From NCBI GenBank assembly GCA_965661545.1, contig CBFIEF010000003.1:75547-139546 (forward strand): 64,000 nt of DNA, in the 5' to 3' direction. Position numbers and translations under genes: made by a program. Below, piece by piece: positions 43,997 through 53,335 of this stretch (positions are counted from its first letter, which is position 1; the number at the start of each line of letters is the position of its first letter). The notes under the pieces are model-generated. The model was not told the DNA's origin, did no database searches, and worked only from the letters and a program-made list of their open reading frames with translations. Origin of the DNA: UBA7985 sp965661545 (GTDB taxonomy: Bacteria > Pseudomonadota > Alphaproteobacteria > UBA7985).

Positions 43997-44154
43997 TTGC
44001 GCTGGTTCCTGTTGCAATCGACTGACGGGTTGAAGCTTCAAACGGTCGCTTTTCGCGCCCAAACAAGAGGCTTTTTTGCTCAATGAGCACGGACGTTCAT
44101 AACGCGGGGTGACGAGGCGTACTGCGCTGAACGCGAAATTCGGTTGCCTACGAC

Positions 44155-44844
44155 CTAGCGCGCAGGATGGACGTTGCGCAAGCGCAGAATCACGGAGTCG
44201 CCGTCGATAACCGAGGGAAAACTTTCGCTCTCAAAATGGTGTGTCCGCTGCGCTGCACTGATTTCCTCTGCCGCCGCTCGGCCCTTGTGCAGTACCAGTG
44301 TGGTTTTGCTGCCGATAAGCGGTGCGCACCACTCCAACAAACGGGGCAGGGGCGCAAAAGCCCGCGCGAACAAAACATCTAACGGCTGAGCGGGCAGGGC
44401 TTCGACGCGTTTAGCCACAATCGTCAATGGCGCGCCAGTGGCGGACTTAACCGCCAGCAGAAACGCGGCCTTTCGCTGATCGGACTCAACCAACGTCACG
44501 GGCAATCCAGTGGCGATGGCTATGACAATGCCCGGAAAACCCGCCCCAGTCCCTATATCAGCGAGTGTTTTTGGTGCTTGATCGGCGGCAGACATCGCCT
44601 TACCGACCAGTAAACCAGCAGGGTCCAAGCACTGGAGGCTATCCACGACGTGCCGGTTCCAGACATCAGCCCACGTTTTTGGGCCAATCAGATTCAATGT
44701 TGGCTGCCATTTGCCCAACGTCTCAACGTAGCGCTGCAGTTGCTCGATCTGCGAGGCATCGAGTGCCAAGCGTTCATTTGTTGCGTTGAATAGGGGCGAA
44801 AGTGGTGGCGGCGTGAGTGGTCGGCTCGATGTATGTCGCGGCAT
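44155..44844 (-). CDS. rsmG: 16S rRNA (guanine(527)-N(7))-methyltransferase RsmG
   Basis: RsmG methylates G527 of 16S rRNA. The 229-residue protein has the SAM-binding motif LADIGTGAGFPGIVIAI near residue 93 and the upstream NLIGPKTWADVWNRHVVDSL. Its ATG shares a base with the mnmG stop (TGATG), indicating coupled translation. Confidence 0.95.
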   Translation of the reverse strand: MPRHTSSRPLTPPPLSPLFNATNERLALDASQIEQLQRYVETLGKWQPTLNLIGPKTWADVWNRHVVDSLQCLDPAGLLVGKAMSAADQAPKTLADIGTGAGFPGIVIAIATGLPVTLVESDQRKAAFLLAVKSATGAPLTIVAKRVEALPAQPLDVLFARAFAPLPRLLEWCAPLIGSKTTLVLHKGRAAAEEISAAQRTHHFESESFPSVIDGDSVILRLRNVHPAR

Positions 44845-46772
44845 CAGGCAGCAGTCTTGTCTGATGAAAGTGTCTTCCGGTCTTCACCCCGACGCCGAAC
44901 ATATTGCAAAAGAGCGCCCAGGGCTGCAGGTGTCATTCCTTGGATCCTGGATGCTCGACCCAATGTTTCCGGGCGCGCACGCTCAAGTTTTTCCCGAATT
45001 TCGTTGGAGAGCGAGCCAATAGCACCGTAATCGAGGTCGATCGGCAATCGGGCATCTTGTTCCGACTGAAGTGCAGCGACCTCTCGTTCTTGCCGGTCTA
45101 GATAGCCAGAGTAGACAGCGGCAATCTCAAGCTGCTCCGCCACGTCGGCTCGCAGTTCTGATAAGGCTGGAAAGGCCGCCTGGAGCTGGTTGAGCGACAC
45201 TGTTTTCATGCTGAGCATCTCGAGCGCGCTCCTTCTGCGACCATCGAGCTTGATGGGGAAACCGGCTCGCTCCCACTCATTAGGGCTGAGACACAAGGCT
45301 TCGAAATGCTGGAAAGCGTCATTGATAAGCGCTTGTTTCACGTGAAACGCTTGTTGGCGTGTCTTGCGGACCAAGCCAAGCCCCTCACCTAGGGGTGTTA
45401 GCCGCTGGTCCGCATTATCAGCGCGCAAGCGCAGTCGGAACTCTGCTCGGCTGGTGAACATGCGATAGGGCTCGGTCGTACCCCGGGTCACAAGATCATC
45501 GATCATGACGCCAATATAGCCCTCATGCCGCCCAATCCGGAGCCGGTCTGAGCCTCCGGCAGTCTGCAGAGCCGCATTTGCGCCTGCCACAAGCCCCTGG
45601 GCACCGGCTTCTTCGTATCCCGTTGTCCCGTTGATCTGGCCAGCGAGAAAAAGCCCCGGCACGCGCTTGGTCTGGAGCGTCTCATCCAATTCGCGCGCGT
45701 CAACATAATCATATTCGACCGCATAGCCCGGGCGGAGAATTTCAGCACGCTCCAGGCCGGGAATCGTCTTTAACATCGCAGCCTGAACGGCGCGTGGTAG
45801 CGAGGTGGAAATCCCATTCGGATAAACCGTGTGATCGTCCAACCCTTCAGGCTCTAAGAAGATCTGATGCCGTGGCTTGTCAGCGAATCGAACGACCTTA
45901 TCTTCAATCGACGGGCAGTATCGCGGGCCAACACCATCAATCAGGCCTGAGTAAACGGCTGATTTATCGAGGTTTTCTCGAATAATATGATGCGTTTCTG
46001 GCGTCGTAAAGGTAACACCGCAATCGACTTGTTGGACGGTAATTTCATCTGTGAGCGTCGAAAACGGCACAAGCACATCATCGGGTGACTGCACATCCAA
46101 GCCGGACCACGCGATTGTGCGGGAGTCCAACCGGGCTGGTGTGCCCGTTTTAAGTCGCCCAAACTGAAACCCAAGGCGCTCAATGGTATCAGCCAACGCG
46201 ACCGACGGCGCCTCGCCTGCGCGGCCTTCAAACAATGTCTCATCACCAATGAATGTTTTCCCGCGCAGAAAGGTGCCGGTCGTGATGACCACGGCACCAG
46301 CTCGGATCCGAGACCCTGTATCTGTGCGCAGGGCCCCTATGGCCCCATCATCGTCCAACTCAATGTCATCGGCGGCAGCTTCAATCACAGTCAGTGTTGC
46401 TTCTTCCTGTAGCAGCGCCTGAATCGCTTGCCGGTACAACCGTCGATCGGCCTGGGAGCGCGGTCCGCGCACCGCTGGCCCCTTTGAAGCGTTCAACATA
46501 CGAAATTGGATGCCGGCGCGATCGATTGCCCGTCCCATAAGACCATCCAGCGCATCGATTTCGCGCACCAAATGTCCTTTTCCCAAGCCACCAATCGCTG
46601 GATTACAGGACATTTCGCCAACCGTGATCCATTGATGCGTCACCAATGCGACGCTTGCCCCAATACGCGCGGCCGCCGCAGCGGCTTCCGTTCCTGCGTG
46701 ACCGCCACCAACGATGATGACATCAAAGCTCAAATCAGGGGGCACAGTGTCAGTGCGGCGATAGAGTTTCAC
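44844..46772 (-). CDS. mnmG: tRNA uridine-5-carboxymethylaminomethyl modification enzyme MnmG (GidA)
   Basis: With MnmE this FAD enzyme installs the 5-carboxymethylaminomethyl group at U34 of several tRNAs. The 642-residue protein has the nucleotide-binding motif VIIVGGGHAGTEAAAA near residue 20, GEMSCNPAIGGLGKGHLVRE and RTEPYRMFTSRAEFRL. Translation appears to start at GTG 46772. That codon lies inside a perfect parS sequence (46766-46779), and a second parS is within the coding region at 45335-45348, so the gene doubles as the segregation locus. Confidence 0.96.
   Translation of the reverse strand: MKLYRRTDTVPPDLSFDVIIVGGGHAGTEAAAAAARIGASVALVTHQWITVGEMSCNPAIGGLGKGHLVREIDALDGLMGRAIDRAGIQFRMLNASKGPAVRGPRSQADRRLYRQAIQALLQEEATLTVIEAAADDIELDDDGAIGALRTDTGSRIRAGAVVITTGTFLRGKTFIGDETLFEGRAGEAPSVALADTIERLGFQFGRLKTGTPARLDSRTIAWSGLDVQSPDDVLVPFSTLTDEITVQQVDCGVTFTTPETHHIIRENLDKSAVYSGLIDGVGPRYCPSIEDKVVRFADKPRHQIFLEPEGLDDHTVYPNGISTSLPRAVQAAMLKTIPGLERAEILRPGYAVEYDYVDARELDETLQTKRVPGLFLAGQINGTTGYEEAGAQGLVAGANAALQTAGGSDRLRIGRHEGYIGVMIDDLVTRGTTEPYRMFTSRAEFRLRLRADNADQRLTPLGEGLGLVRKTRQQAFHVKQALINDAFQHFEALCLSPNEWERAGFPIKLDGRRRSALEMLSMKTVSLNQLQAAFPALSELRADVAEQLEIAAVYSGYLDRQEREVAALQSEQDARLPIDLDYGAIGSLSNEIREKLERARPETLGRASRIQGMTPAALGALLQYVRRRGEDRKTLSSDKTAA
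45335..45348. other. parS centromere site inside mnmG
   Basis: GTTTCACGTGAAAC is the perfect palindromic core of the bacterial parS consensus (TGTTTCACGTGAAACA), here flanked by T and G. It encodes part of AFHVKQAL in MnmG. ParB, encoded 2 kb away, is expected to bind it. Confidence 0.93.
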
Positions 46773-46779
46773 GTGAAAC
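46766..46779. other. parS centromere site overlapping the mnmG start codon
   Basis: A second perfect GTTTCACGTGAAAC, 1.4 kb from the first. It covers the GTG start codon of mnmG (46770-46772), so ParB binding could occlude expression of mnmG. Confidence 0.93.
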
Positions 46780-46814
46780 GCCTCAAGCAGGCTGCGTCAG
46801 AGCGCAGCGCAGGT

Positions 46815-48143
46815 TCATTTACCGATACAGAATCGACTGAAAATATGATCGAGCACGTCCTCAACATCAACCGCACCGGTAATTCGCCCAAGCGCAGCAG
46901 ACGCGTCCCTCATACATTCCGCCAATAAGGCCAGTTCGTCGTGATCATCGCAGCGGCCCAAGGCCTCCACTGCCTGAGCCATATGGTGCGCATGACGCTG
47001 CCGACCCATCGGCAACACAGTGTCCAAAGAAACGCCTTCGCCCAATAGACGATCTTGTATCGTCGCTAAAACCGCGTCCAAGCCTTCGCCAGAATGCACC
47101 GACACACCCAGGTCGACCATTGTCGACGTCCAAATGTCTTGTTTGGTTGCAATTTTCACGCACGGTGACCCTTTGAGGCGCGCCGCTATATCGGGGTCTT
47201 CGCCGCGCTCATCAATCAGCCACAGAACCAAATCGGACGTCAGCGCTGCTTTGATTGCCCGATCGACACCGATGGCTTCAACTTTATCGTCTGTTTCCCG
47301 CATTCCCGCAGTATCGACCACGTTGATGAGAAACCCATCCAACTCAATCGGAACAGACAGCGCATCACGCGTAGTCCCGGCCACATCCGTAACGATCGCG
47401 ACGTCGCGAGCCGCAAGAGCGTTCAGCAAAGACGATTTGCCCACATTCGGCAGGCCAACGAGCGCCACAGAAAATCCGTCCCTTACATGCGCTGCTAATC
47501 GGTGAGATTGCGCTGTCGCCGTGTTCATCGCATCCGCTAGCCTTTTTGCGCGGCTTCTGACAGTCGGAAAAAAGTCGTTTGGCAGGTCTTCGTCGGGGAA
47601 ATCGATCCAAGCCTCAGTCTCAGCGCGCAGCATGATAATAGACTCGCGCCATTCAAGCACTTGAACCGACAACGCACCGCCCAACTGCCGCAATGAAAGT
47701 CGCCGCTGTGCCTCAGTCTGAGCGTCGATTAAGTCGCCCAGGCCTTCAACGGCTGCCAAATCCATCTTTCCGTTCAGAAAAGCGCGTTGTGTGAACTCAC
47801 CAGCTTCCGCGGGTCGCAACCCGGGCAGGAGGCTCAGCGTCGATAAAACAGCCCGCACAACTGCCGGTGATCCGTGCGTGTGCAGTTCGACGACATCCTC
47901 ACCTGTGAAGGAGTTGGGACCCAGAAAATGCGCAACCATGGCTTCGTCTAACAAAGCGCCCTTAGCGTCTTTCAAATCGAAACGGCGCAGCAGGCGCGGC
48001 ACCTGCAAAGCCGACCCAGCTTCGTCGCCACCGATCAGCGTTCTGAGCGCCGAAAGTGAATCGGGTCCAGAAACACGAATGACGGCCACGCCTGCGCGAC
48101 CGCCACCGGTTGAAACTGCAAATATGGTATCAGCGCGAGACAA
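46815..48143 (-). CDS. mnmE: tRNA modification GTPase MnmE (TrmE)
   Basis: MnmE is the GTPase partner of MnmG. The 442-residue protein starts at TTG 48143 (MSRADTIFAVSTGGGRAGVA). It has an N-terminal formyl-THF-binding domain, a G domain with P-loop VGLPNVGKSSLLNALA near residue 225 and G3 DTAGMRE, and the C-terminal helical region ending in the invariant FCIGK. It lies 42 bases upstream of mnmG on the transcript. Confidence 0.96.
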   Translation of the reverse strand: MSRADTIFAVSTGGGRAGVAVIRVSGPDSLSALRTLIGGDEAGSALQVPRLLRRFDLKDAKGALLDEAMVAHFLGPNSFTGEDVVELHTHGSPAVVRAVLSTLSLLPGLRPAEAGEFTQRAFLNGKMDLAAVEGLGDLIDAQTEAQRRLSLRQLGGALSVQVLEWRESIIMLRAETEAWIDFPDEDLPNDFFPTVRSRAKRLADAMNTATAQSHRLAAHVRDGFSVALVGLPNVGKSSLLNALAARDVAIVTDVAGTTRDALSVPIELDGFLINVVDTAGMRETDDKVEAIGVDRAIKAALTSDLVLWLIDERGEDPDIAARLKGSPCVKIATKQDIWTSTMVDLGVSVHSGEGLDAVLATIQDRLLGEGVSLDTVLPMGRQRHAHHMAQAVEALGRCDDHDELALLAECMRDASAALGRITGAVDVEDVLDHIFSRFCIGK

Positions 48144-48165
48144 GAATCGAGCTCACCGCGCTAAA

Positions 48166-49422
48166 TTACTGATTCATGGACAGGAAGAAGTCGTCGTTTG
48201 ACTTCGACGTCCGCAGCTTGTCGATTAGGAATTCCATCGCGTCGACTGGACCCATTGGCATCAGAATGCGGCGCAAGACCCACATTTTCGCCAATTCGCC
48301 GCGTTCGACCAATTGTTCTTCCTTACGCGTACCAGAACCGCCAATATCAATCGCCGGATAGGTCCGCTTCTCGGCCAACTTGCGATCCAAAACGATCTCA
48401 GAGTTACCGGTACCTTTGAATTCCTCAAAGATCACTTTGTCCATCATCGAGCCTGTATCAATCAATGCGGTGCCAACAATGGTCAGCGATCCACCTTCCT
48501 CGATGTTCCGCGCAGCACCAAAGAAGCGCTTTGGGCGCTGCATGGCATTGGCGTCCACACCACCGGTCAAAACTTTACCTGATGAAGGCACCACAGTGTT
48601 GTAAGCGCGGGCCAGTCGGGTGATGGAATCCAGCAGGATCACCACATCTTTTTTGTGCTCAACCAAGCGCTTAGCGCGCTCAATCACCATTTCGGACACC
48701 TGAACGTGGCGGGTGGCCGGCTCGTCAAAAGTGGAGGCTACCACCTCACCATTTACCGAACGCTGCATGTCCGTCACTTCTTCTGGGCGCTCATCAATAA
48801 GCAGCACGATCAGGTAAGCTTCAGGATTATTCCGGCTGATGCTATCCGCAATGGTCTGTAGCATCATGGTTTTACCAGTACGTGGCGGAGCGACGACCAA
48901 AGCGCGCTGGCCCTTACCAATCGGGCTCACCAAGTCGATAACACGGCCTGTAAGGTTCTTATTCGTTGGATCCTCAACCTCAAGTTTTAATCGCTCATCC
49001 GGATAGAGCGGCGTGAGCGAGTCAAAATTCACGCGCGTCCTGGTCGAGCTTGGATCTTCGAAGTTGATGGTGTTGACCTTGGTCAGCGCGAAATAACGTT
49101 CGTTGTCACGCGGCGCGCAGATTTCACCGTCCACGCTGTCACCAGTCCGCAGGCCGAACTTGCGGACTGTGTTCGGTGAAACATAGATATCGTCTGCGCC
49201 AGCGAGGTAGTTTGCCTCTGGGGAGCGCAAGAAGCCGAACCCGTCCTGCAACACTTCGATCACGCCACCGCCAAAAATCGATTCATCGTTTTCTGCAACG
49301 GCTTTGAGAATAGCGAACATCAACTCTTGCTTGCGCATCGAGGCGACGTTTTCAATTTCGACTTCTTCAGCCATCGCAATGAGCTGAACAGGCGTTTTTT
49401 GTTTGAGGTCTTCGAGATGCAT
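48166..49422 (-). CDS. rho: Transcription termination factor Rho
   Basis: The 418-residue hexameric helicase ends transcription at Rho-dependent sites. It has the N-terminal OB-fold RNA-binding domain (YVSPNTVRKFGLRTGD), Walker A in VVAPPRTGKTMML near residue 176 and the LLIDERPEEVTDMQRSV segment. Length is typical. The order hemE-hemJ-rho-mnmE-mnmG is the standard origin-proximal alphaproteobacterial arrangement. Confidence 0.98.
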   Translation of the reverse strand: MHLEDLKQKTPVQLIAMAEEVEIENVASMRKQELMFAILKAVAENDESIFGGGVIEVLQDGFGFLRSPEANYLAGADDIYVSPNTVRKFGLRTGDSVDGEICAPRDNERYFALTKVNTINFEDPSSTRTRVNFDSLTPLYPDERLKLEVEDPTNKNLTGRVIDLVSPIGKGQRALVVAPPRTGKTMMLQTIADSISRNNPEAYLIVLLIDERPEEVTDMQRSVNGEVVASTFDEPATRHVQVSEMVIERAKRLVEHKKDVVILLDSITRLARAYNTVVPSSGKVLTGGVDANAMQRPKRFFGAARNIEEGGSLTIVGTALIDTGSMMDKVIFEEFKGTGNSEIVLDRKLAEKRTYPAIDIGGSGTRKEEQLVERGELAKMWVLRRILMPMGPVDAMEFLIDKLRTSKSNDDFFLSMNQ

Positions 49423-49716
49423 GTTTCGAAAAATATCCGTCTAGGATCACGCTTCAGCGCCTGCACACACACGCAAGGCAACTGGAGCAATTGAGATCAG
49501 CGCGAAGGTTGGGCTGACAAAGCAGAGCGGGTCGCAGAAAGAAAAGATCGATGGATCAACAAACAACTGCGAGAAAAATCGGGGAAAAAGGCCTCGCCTC
49601 GGATGAGGGACCATGGCCAGTGCGGGCCAGCGCTGGACCAGAACCAACACAATCTTTGGAATAAGCAGGGCCGCGAAACCTGTCAACGGCCCTTTCAGTC
49701 AGAAGTGCATTTTCGC
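49423..49716 (-). other. Leader region of rho, between hemJ and rho
   Basis: About 290 bases upstream of rho. An inverted repeat GGGCCG (49670-49675) / CGGCCC (49689-49694) lies about 20 bases after hemJ, without a T-run. Rho leaders are often autoregulated, so part of this may be leader mRNA. A 79-codon open frame at 49447-49686 has no ribosome site and no family resemblance. Confidence 0.45.
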
Positions 49717-50175
49717 TTAGAAAAGGCCCTGAAACGGCTTCACCACCACTAAAACCACGACCAAAATCATCAATACGGTTGGAACTTCGTTGAAAATGCG
49801 AAAGTAGCGCGCCGATTTGGTGTTCATGTCAGCGGCAAAGTTTTTCACGTGGCGAGACTGCATTCCAGTGACACCACTCATACCCAGCACCAGTACAAAT
49901 TTAGCGACAAACCAGAATTCACGCGCCGTCGTGATCCCATTCATCTCCCAGTAAACGACCATACCCAAACCAGCGATCCACGTGACGATCATCGCAGGAT
50001 TGATAATCGCTGCGTAAAGCCGCCGCTCCATGACCTTGAATGTCTCGGACTTGTCGGAACCGGCCTCTGAATCAGCGTGGTAGACAAACAAACGTGGCAG
50101 ATAGAGCAATCCGGCCATCCAAGCGATCACTGCAATAATGTGGATGGATTTAAGCGTCAGAAATACAGCAATCAT
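49717..50175 (-). CDS. hemJ: Protoporphyrinogen IX oxidase HemJ
   Basis: HemJ oxidises protoporphyrinogen IX to protoporphyrin IX in heme synthesis. The 152-residue membrane protein has four hydrophobic helices, the conserved His in LKSIHIIAVIAWMAGLLYLP, and RLYAAIINPAMIVTW with the basic residue of the family. Its place between hemE and rho is characteristic. It is 42 bases after the hemE stop. Confidence 0.93.
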   Translation of the reverse strand: MIAVFLTLKSIHIIAVIAWMAGLLYLPRLFVYHADSEAGSDKSETFKVMERRLYAAIINPAMIVTWIAGLGMVVYWEMNGITTAREFWFVAKFVLVLGMSGVTGMQSRHVKNFAADMNTKSARYFRIFNEVPTVLMILVVVLVVVKPFQGLF

Positions 50176-50217
50176 AGCAAAGGCTTTCTTTGAGCGTTGT
50201 GGAACAGCACGATCAGA

Positions 50218-51258
50218 TCAAGACCGCAAAGCATCAAGCACCCAATGCACCGCATCAGGATCGCTTTCTTTGAAAATACCATGGCCGAGGTTAAACACAT
50301 GGCTCCGTTCGCGATCCACTCGTCCAATCACGTCGAGCGTTGCCGCGACCACGCTTTGACGATCACCCAGCAAGCGACCGGGATCCAAGTTCCCTTGGAT
50401 GGCAGCAAAATCCAGCGTCGACGCAGAGGCTAAATCATTGGCGTAATCGACTTGTAGGCTAACCAGCGGGTCAAAGCCGGATAAATCCACAGCTGCAAAC
50501 ATCGCCTTTCGCGGAAACAAAATCACAGGCGTGTTTGGCGCTTCATGGCGGATGAGCCGAACAATGGCTTTCAGTGGTTCTGATGACCAAGCCAACTGTG
50601 CAGCTTTGTCCAGAGACCCTGCCCAGGAATCAAAAATCATCACCGCATCCGCACCGGCTTTAATCTGCGCAATCAGATGCTGTGCCACGCTGCGTACGAG
50701 CAAATCCATCAATTCGCTAAACGATACTGGATCGCCATAAGCCATGGCTTTTGTCGCGGCGTAAGACTTACTCGCCCCACCTTCGATCATATAAGTCGCT
50801 AAAGTCCACGGCGCACCGGCAAAGCCAATGAGTGTCGTGGTGTCTGGTAAAGCAGCTCGGATTTGTGAAACAGCACGGTAGGCCGGATCGAGTACAGCCG
50901 TCGCTTCACCACTGGCCAAACGATCCTCCATACCCCCTTGATCAGGTAATTTGCTCAGAACAGGGCCCTCACCCGCTGCAAAAGCCAGATCTTGGCCCAA
51001 AGCGCGAGGAATGGTCAGAATGTCTGAAAACAGAATCGAGCCGTCAAACCCATAGCGGTGGATGGGCTGTAACGTGACTTCCGTGGCAAAATCTGGGTTA
51101 TCACACAAATCCAAAAAGCCGCCGGCCTGAGCCCGTAAAGCGCGGTATTCTGGCAAGTATCGCCCAGCCTGTCGCATGAACCATGCGGGCCGGGGCCACT
51201 GAGATTGACCGTGCAAAGCAGCGAGGAGAGGCTTGTCGCCCGAGTAAGTGAGTGTCAT
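50218..51258 (-). CDS. hemE: Uroporphyrinogen decarboxylase
   Basis: HemE converts uroporphyrinogen III to coproporphyrinogen III. The 346-residue protein has PAWFMRQAGRYLPEYR, the first family signature, near residue 20 and GFAGAPWTLATYMIEGG near residue 135, the second. ATG 51258 is chosen; the in-frame TTG at 51309 would add 17 residues without family similarity. It is the gene next to the origin, as in Caulobacter and Rickettsia. Confidence 0.97.
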   Translation of the reverse strand: MTLTYSGDKPLLAALHGQSQWPRPAWFMRQAGRYLPEYRALRAQAGGFLDLCDNPDFATEVTLQPIHRYGFDGSILFSDILTIPRALGQDLAFAAGEGPVLSKLPDQGGMEDRLASGEATAVLDPAYRAVSQIRAALPDTTTLIGFAGAPWTLATYMIEGGASKSYAATKAMAYGDPVSFSELMDLLVRSVAQHLIAQIKAGADAVMIFDSWAGSLDKAAQLAWSSEPLKAIVRLIRHEAPNTPVILFPRKAMFAAVDLSGFDPLVSLQVDYANDLASASTLDFAAIQGNLDPGRLLGDRQSVVAATLDVIGRVDRERSHVFNLGHGIFKESDPDAVHWVLDALRS

Positions 51259-51309
51259 GGCCTCTGATCTGCGGGGTAAGGATGGAAAAGGCAAGCCGTG
51301 GGCGCTCAA

Positions 51310-51813
51310 GTCTGTTTGCCAACAAACGCAACGCCTACCCCAATGACGGACGACGAAGGCTGTTTGAAGACGAGAACAGTGATGGCTTAGTTAATCCCTA
51401 CAAACAAAACAAAGAGTTTATAAAAAGGTAGATGTGGTTGTTGGCAGGGTCAGTTTCTGTGGATCAAAAGATATCCTCGACTTACCCCCACATGGGTGCG
51501 GTGTCAGGTGGCCACATACATTTTGCGCCTGTGACAGAAAATCATAAGCCTTATCAGAGCCACATCATCCACATTTATCGAAATTTTGATCTAGTCTTTG
51601 AAAAAGCATCCTCGGACTTTCTGTTTTGCAAACTATCCTTTTCCACGGTTGAAAACCGGACTGTGAACGAAGAGTTGTCCCCAGTATAAGAAATCTACTC
51701 AACCCCATCCCCAACTTAAGCAGCGGCTTACACACAGGCTTGGTGGAATAACTTCAGCCATTGCGCCGCGACTCGGTAGAGGTTTGGCGTGACTTACAAA
51801 AGGATTAACGCGC
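51310..51813. other. oriC: Probable chromosomal replication origin oriC
   Basis: This 500-base gene-free stretch lies between hemE and maf, where the origin is known in other alphaproteobacteria. It is AT-rich at 51391-51430. DnaA-box-like 9-mers with one mismatch to TTWTNCACA are: TGATCCACA (minus, 51458-51466), TCATCCACA (51565-51573), TTTTCCACG (51639-51647) and TTACACACA (51728-51736); TTGTCCCCA at 51675 is weaker. Genes immediately to the left run minus and to the right run plus, pointing away from it, and parAB/parS lie 4-8 kb away. An 85-codon frame inside it (51432-51689) is taken to be chance. Confidence 0.88.
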
Positions 51814-52479
51814 GTGATCGATGAATTCGATGATTTTCCTATGCCCCCTCAACTGGGATGGTTAGACGAGCAGCCTTTGCTGCTGGCTTCAGCATCGCAA
51901 ACGCGTATGGCGATGCTGATGGACGCGGGTTTGCCAATCGTTGTAGCGCCCTCTGATGTCGACGAGGCGCCGGTGAAGGCAGAAGGCAAAGCCAATAATA
52001 CCTCTGCTGCCGAAGTCGCTGAGCAGCTGGCTGTTGCGAAAGCATCATCGGTATCTCAGATGCATCCCGGCCAAATCACTGTTGGCGCAGACCAAATGTT
52101 GGTGCTTCGGGATTCAAAGGAAACGGAACAGTGGTTCGATAAGCCTGAGAACCGTGGCTTGGCGCACAAGAATTTGTCTATTCTCAGCGGTAAATCTCAT
52201 CAACTGGTGACAGCAACGGCCGTGTGTGTGGATGGTGAAGTGCAGTGGTCCTCCAGCCGCAGCGCCGATTTAACCATGCGCGATCTGAGCGATGCTTACA
52301 TTCGCGCCTACCTAGACACTCTGGGTGATGAAGTGCTGTGGTCCGTTGGTGGCTATCAGCTCGAGGGCCTCGGCGCACAGCTTTTTGACGCCGTGGCCGG
52401 TGACTTTTTCACCATTCTTGGCATGGATCTCACGGGTCTGCTCGCTCATTTGCGTGACCGCCAAGCGTTGCTGGCTTAA
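51814..52479 (+). CDS. maf: Maf-like nucleotide pyrophosphatase
   Basis: Maf proteins hydrolyse non-canonical nucleoside triphosphates. The 221-residue protein starts at GTG 51814. It has LLASASQTRMAMLMDAGL, in place of the typical LASxSPRRxxLL, and the catalytic Asp in VGADQMLVL. The Pro-Arg-Arg part of the first motif is changed to Gln-Thr-Arg, so activity or substrate may differ. The first 20 residues are a longer extension than usual. It is the first gene on the right side of the origin, where ppsR (DUF299) is often found in relatives. Confidence 0.9.
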   Translation: MIDEFDDFPMPPQLGWLDEQPLLLASASQTRMAMLMDAGLPIVVAPSDVDEAPVKAEGKANNTSAAEVAEQLAVAKASSVSQMHPGQITVGADQMLVLRDSKETEQWFDKPENRGLAHKNLSILSGKSHQLVTATAVCVDGEVQWSSSRSADLTMRDLSDAYIRAYLDTLGDEVLWSVGGYQLEGLGAQLFDAVAGDFFTILGMDLTGLLAHLRDRQALLA

Positions 52480-52482
52480 ATC

Positions 52483-53331
52483 ATGAGAGGTGCTCCCTTG
52501 AAAGCTGCTGTCGTCGGCCACCCCATCGCTCATTCTCAGTCGCCCACGATTCACGGCCACTGGCTGGAGAGCACGGGCATTGCCGGAACTTACGAGGCGC
52601 TCGATTTCCACCCCGATAGCTTTGCTGTCGATATACGGGGTTTGGTTGAGCATGGTTTTCAGGGGGTGAATGTAACGGTTCCGCACAAGGAGGCGGCTTT
52701 GGCGCTCGCAGATACGGTCGATGCCACCGCCCGTCGTATTGGTGCATCGAATACCTTGGTTTTTGCCGATGGAAAGATCGAAGCGCGTAACACCGACGCC
52801 TATGGGTTTTGGGAAAATCTAGCACCGAGTCTGAGTGGCCGGGTGCCCAGCCGAGCGCTTGTGCTGGGCGCTGGCGGTGCTGCGCGAGCAGTATTGGTGG
52901 CGCTGCAAGACGCGGGCGTAACGGATATTGTGTTGGCCAACCGAACAGTAAGCCGGGCGAGGGCCTTGGCGGACGAGTTGGCAGATACAGCGCAGATCGA
53001 GGCCTTATCGTGGGATGATGCCGAAGCGCTGATGGACCGCGAAACGCTACCACTGATCGTTAACACCAGTTCTCGGGGCATGAAGGGCGAAAACCCAATC
53101 ACCTGCGCAATGGCCGCACAGACCGCACAAACCGTGGTTAACGATATCGTCTACAATCCCTTGCAGACCGCTTTGCTCACAAATGCACGCGCGCGAGGCT
53201 GTCAGACTGTAGATGGCTTGGGCATGCTCTTGCATCAGGCCCGTCCGGCTTTTCAGGCGTTTTTTGGCGGCAGAGTGAGTGTTGATGCTGGCTTACGGCA
53301 CAAAGTTGAGCGCCGCATGGGATTGGTTTAA
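52483..53331 (+). CDS. aroE: Shikimate dehydrogenase
   Basis: AroE reduces 3-dehydroshikimate with NADPH in aromatic amino acid synthesis. The 282-residue protein shows the substrate loop VVGHPIAHSQSPTIHG, the catalytic lysine in VNVTVPHKEAA near residue 70, the catalytic Asp in ARNTDAYGF near residue 107, and a Rossmann GAGGAARA. ATG 52483 lacks a good ribosome site; TTG 52498, seven bases after AGAGG, is a credible alternative. It follows maf by three bases. Confidence 0.96.
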   Translation: MRGAPLKAAVVGHPIAHSQSPTIHGHWLESTGIAGTYEALDFHPDSFAVDIRGLVEHGFQGVNVTVPHKEAALALADTVDATARRIGASNTLVFADGKIEARNTDAYGFWENLAPSLSGRVPSRALVLGAGGAARAVLVALQDAGVTDIVLANRTVSRARALADELADTAQIEALSWDDAEALMDRETLPLIVNTSSRGMKGENPITCAMAAQTAQTVVNDIVYNPLQTALLTNARARGCQTVDGLGMLLHQARPAFQAFFGGRVSVDAGLRHKVERRMGLV

Positions 53332-53335
53332 CGCT

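Noticed and set aside
49847..49858. Third parS-like sequence TTTTCACGTGGC near hemJ
   Set aside because: Only one half of the palindrome matches; the other half differs at several positions.
51432..51689. 85-codon open frame inside the origin region
   Set aside because: It spans DnaA-box-like sequences, resembles no family including DUF299, and lacks a ribosome binding site; an origin explains the region better.
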